DNA from: Apostichopus japonicus | Lineage: Eukaryota > Echinodermata > Holothuroidea > Aspidochirotida > Stichopodidae | Direction: 5' to 3' | NCBI RefSeq assembly: GCF_037975245.1 | Contig: NC_092565.1 | Coordinates: 11,404,499-11,468,498 of the forward strand | DNA: 64,000 nt | Shown here: positions 61,888 to 64,000 of the stretch, piece by piece | Position numbering within the stretch: position 1 is the first letter of the stretch | Layout of the letters: the number at the start of each line of letters is the position of its first letter | Translations under genes and position numbers: made by a program | The notes under the pieces: generated by a model | The model's input: the letters and a program-made list of their open reading frames with translations, nothing else | Told to the model about the DNA's origin: nothing | The model's database searches: none

Positions 61888-62063
61888 TACCTGGTTGATC
61901 CTGCCAGTAGTCATATGCTTGTCTCGAAGATTTAGCAATGCACGGCTAAGTACAATCCTGAACATACAAGAGAAACTGCAGATGGCTCATTAGATCAGTT
62001 ATGGTTTATTGGAGAAAGTCTTATACCATGGATAACTGTGGTAATTCTAGAGCTTATACTAAT
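61888..62063 (+). rRNA. Truncated 18S rRNA 5' end, stub 4 (pseudogene)
   Basis: Looks identical to stub 3 by eye. It is followed by spacer sequence up to the end of the window. Confidence 0.93.
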
Positions 62064-62510
62064 GAGAGAGGAAGGAAAAGGGAGAAGAGAGAAGGCTTCT
62101 CGCGTTGCTTGGTGGATGGCACGAGTGTCATGCGACCGGGCGGAGGGCAGAGTCGTAGGCCGAAGGCGACGGCAGGCCGGCCCGATCCACCCGCAGAGAT
62201 GAGAGAGAAAGTAGAATGGAGAGATGAAGAATGAGAGAGGAAGGAGAAGAGAGAAGGCTTCTCGCGTTGCTTGGTGGCTGGCACGAGTGTCATGCGACCG
62301 GGCGGAGGGCAGAGCGGCAGGCCGAAGGCGACGGCAGGCCGGCCCGATTCACCCGCAGAGATCTGGATCTCGTTCGAGAATTCGAGATCTCGTGGGGGCA
62401 GTCGGGAGGGGTATTCGAGTCGATCCGAGACTCGTGAAGCCTTTCAATATCTGTCGTGTGTGTATAAATGTCATGGTTGGACACTTGCGGGCCTTCTCGT
62501 AGGGTCGGCC

Positions 62511-62573
62511 GTCGTTTCTTCGCGACCATGTGTTGCAACTCACGGTCGTTTCTTCGCGACCATGTGTTGCAAC
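62511..62573. repeat. 34-bp local tandem duplication in one A block
   Basis: The stretch beginning GTCGTTTCTTCGCGACCATG occurs at 62,511 and again at 62,545 in this copy only; all other A blocks have it once. It is a recent private duplication. Confidence 0.9.
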
Positions 62574-64000
62574 AACTGCGCTCTCACGGGGTTCATCCAC
62601 TCCCCCCCGTGAGCAGAGGTGTCCCTCCGTGCACACGTATGTATCAACGTTCAGATATGAAGCTTTCGCGGACGGGAGTCCACCCGAGACTCGAAAAGGC
62701 TCCTTGCCTGTGGTGCGTAAATATTTTTGCACGTCTAGACTCTTGCTGGCCTTCTCGGTAGGGTCAGCCGTCGTTTCATCGCGACCATGTGTTGCAACTC
62801 GGCGCTCAGAGCGGGGGTTTTCACCCACTCGCCCCGTGAGCAGAAGATTCTTTCGTGCATATTATCTACAAACCCAGATATTGAGCTTTTTCATCCGCAG
62901 AACCCCCGGTGGAGAAGAGAGAAGAGAGAGAGAGGAGAGATGAAAGGGAGAAGAGAGAAGGCTTCTCGCGTTGCTTGGTGGATGGCACGAGTGTCATGCG
63001 ACCTGGCGGAGGGTAGAGCGGCAGGCCGAAGGCGACGGCAGGCCGGCCCGATTCACCCGCAGAGATCTGGATCTCGTTCGAGAATTCGAGATCTCGTGGG
63101 GGGCAGTCGGGAGGGGCAGTCGATCAGAGAGAAAGGAGAAGGGAGAGATGAGAGATGAGAGAGAAAGGAGAGGGGAGAAGGGAGAAGAGAGAAGGCTTCT
63201 CGCGTTGTTCGGTGGATGGCACAAGTGTCATGAGAGAAAGGAGAAGGGAGAGATGAGAGATGAGAGAGAAAGGAGAAGGGAGAAGAGAGTAGGCTTCTCG
63301 CGTTGCTTGGTGGATGGCACGAGTGTCATGCGACCTGGCAGAGTGGCGGGTCGAAGGCGACGGCAGGCCGGCCCGATGCATCTGCAAGATCTGACCCTCG
63401 TTCGAGATTTTGAGATCTCTTTAGTGTAGCGGGTATTGGCTTAAGTGTGTGATCCAATGGTCAGAACGAGTGGGCAGAGTGAATCGGATTCTATATATGA
63501 GGGGGGTTGTAGAGTCGATCCAAGACTCGAGAAGGCTTTTAATATCTGTCGTGGGTGTATAAATGTCATGGTTGGACACTTGCGGGCCCTCTCGTAGGGT
63601 CGGCCGTCGTTTCTTCGCGACCATGTGTTGCAACTCGGCGCTCTCACGGGGTTCATCCACTCCCCCCCGTGAGCAGAGGTGTCCCTCCGTGCACACGTAT
63701 ATATCAACGTTCAGATATGAAGCTTTCGCGGACGGGAGTCCACCCGAGACTCGAAAAGGCTCCTTGCCTGTGGTGAGTAAATATTTTTGCACGTCTAGAC
63801 TCTTGCTGGCCTTCTCGGTAGGGTCAGCCGTCGTTTCATCGCGACCATGTGTTGCAACTCGGCGCTCAGAGCGGGGGTTTTCACCCACTCGCCTCGTGAG
63901 CAGAAGGTTCTTTCGTGCATATTATCTACAAACCCAGATATTGAGCTTTTTCATCCGCAGAACCCCCGGTGGAGAAGAGAGAGAAGAGAGAGAGAGAAGA

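Larger units (their letters stand above)
52243..64000 (+). repeat. ~3.2-kb higher-order repeat: 18S stub + spacer + leader
   Basis: Unit starts (18S stubs) lie at 52,243, 55,447, 58,668 and 61,888, with spacings of 3,204, 3,221 and 3,220. The fourth unit is cut by the window end. Each unit runs: 18S stub, GA tract with dyads, an A/B block pair lacking TATATATG (first unit: GAGTC at 52,770), more dyad modules, a second A/B pair with CCAAT/TATATATG (GAGTC at 53,843), then a promoter/ETS-like leader to the next stub. Leaders and stubs 1-2 resemble each other most, as do 3-4. Confidence 0.92.

Noticed and set aside
52243-64000. Complete rDNA transcription unit
   Set aside because: Only the first ~175 nt of 18S are present in each unit; no further 18S, 5.8S or 28S sequence is seen.

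Overview
The window looks like the edge of a ribosomal DNA (rDNA) locus in an animal genome, probably a marine invertebrate. I see no intact protein-coding gene. The eukaryotic calls rest on four truncated 18S rRNA 5' ends with leader sequence, a CR1/L2-like non-LTR retrotransposon remnant, a tRNA-derived SINE remnant, and two repeats containing the first ~48 nt of U2 snRNA. The species cannot be named from what is visible.

Layout. (1) 1-8,224 is AT-rich, ordinary-looking DNA. It holds two possible exon remnants (76-240 and 373-488, with stops), microsatellites, a broken retrotransposon reverse transcriptase (about 1,370-2,770), and about 1.4 kb with nothing recognisable. A 303-bp satellite array of seven full units plus a partial one (4,981-7,255) is flanked on both sides by diverged copies of a U2-snRNA-containing repeat. 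(2) 8,225-26,989 is one 18.8-kb minisatellite with a 14-bp unit (consensus GTGCACGGAGAGAG). It has almost no stop codons in any of the six frames, so it generates very long spurious ORFs. It has higher-order structure, including a nearly perfect 3.93-kb tandem duplication. (3) 26,990-28,316 is a degenerate edge of the next array. (4) 28,317-51,366 holds twenty copies of a ~1.17-kb spacer repeat. Each copy has a CCAAT/TATA-like block, an internal ~224-bp duplication, GA-rich tracts and four copies of an imperfect dyad. (5) 51,367-64,000 is a ~3.2-kb higher-order repeat. Each unit has a promoter-like leader of ~620 bp with hairpins, then the first ~175 nt of 18S rRNA, which stops abruptly and returns to spacer repeat. 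The window ends inside this array, and no full 18S, 5.8S or 28S is present.

Interpretation (inference). Moving right, the sequence goes from non-repetitive DNA, through a GA-rich minisatellite, into rDNA intergenic spacer, and then into amplified promoter + external-transcribed-spacer + 18S-stub units. All four stubs share changes at normally near-invariant 18S positions, so they look like decayed copies amplified after decay. If the spacer blocks are real spacer promoters, the region would make noncoding RNA rightwards. The apparent ORFs in regions 2-5 follow from repeat composition and copy number and should not be annotated as genes.
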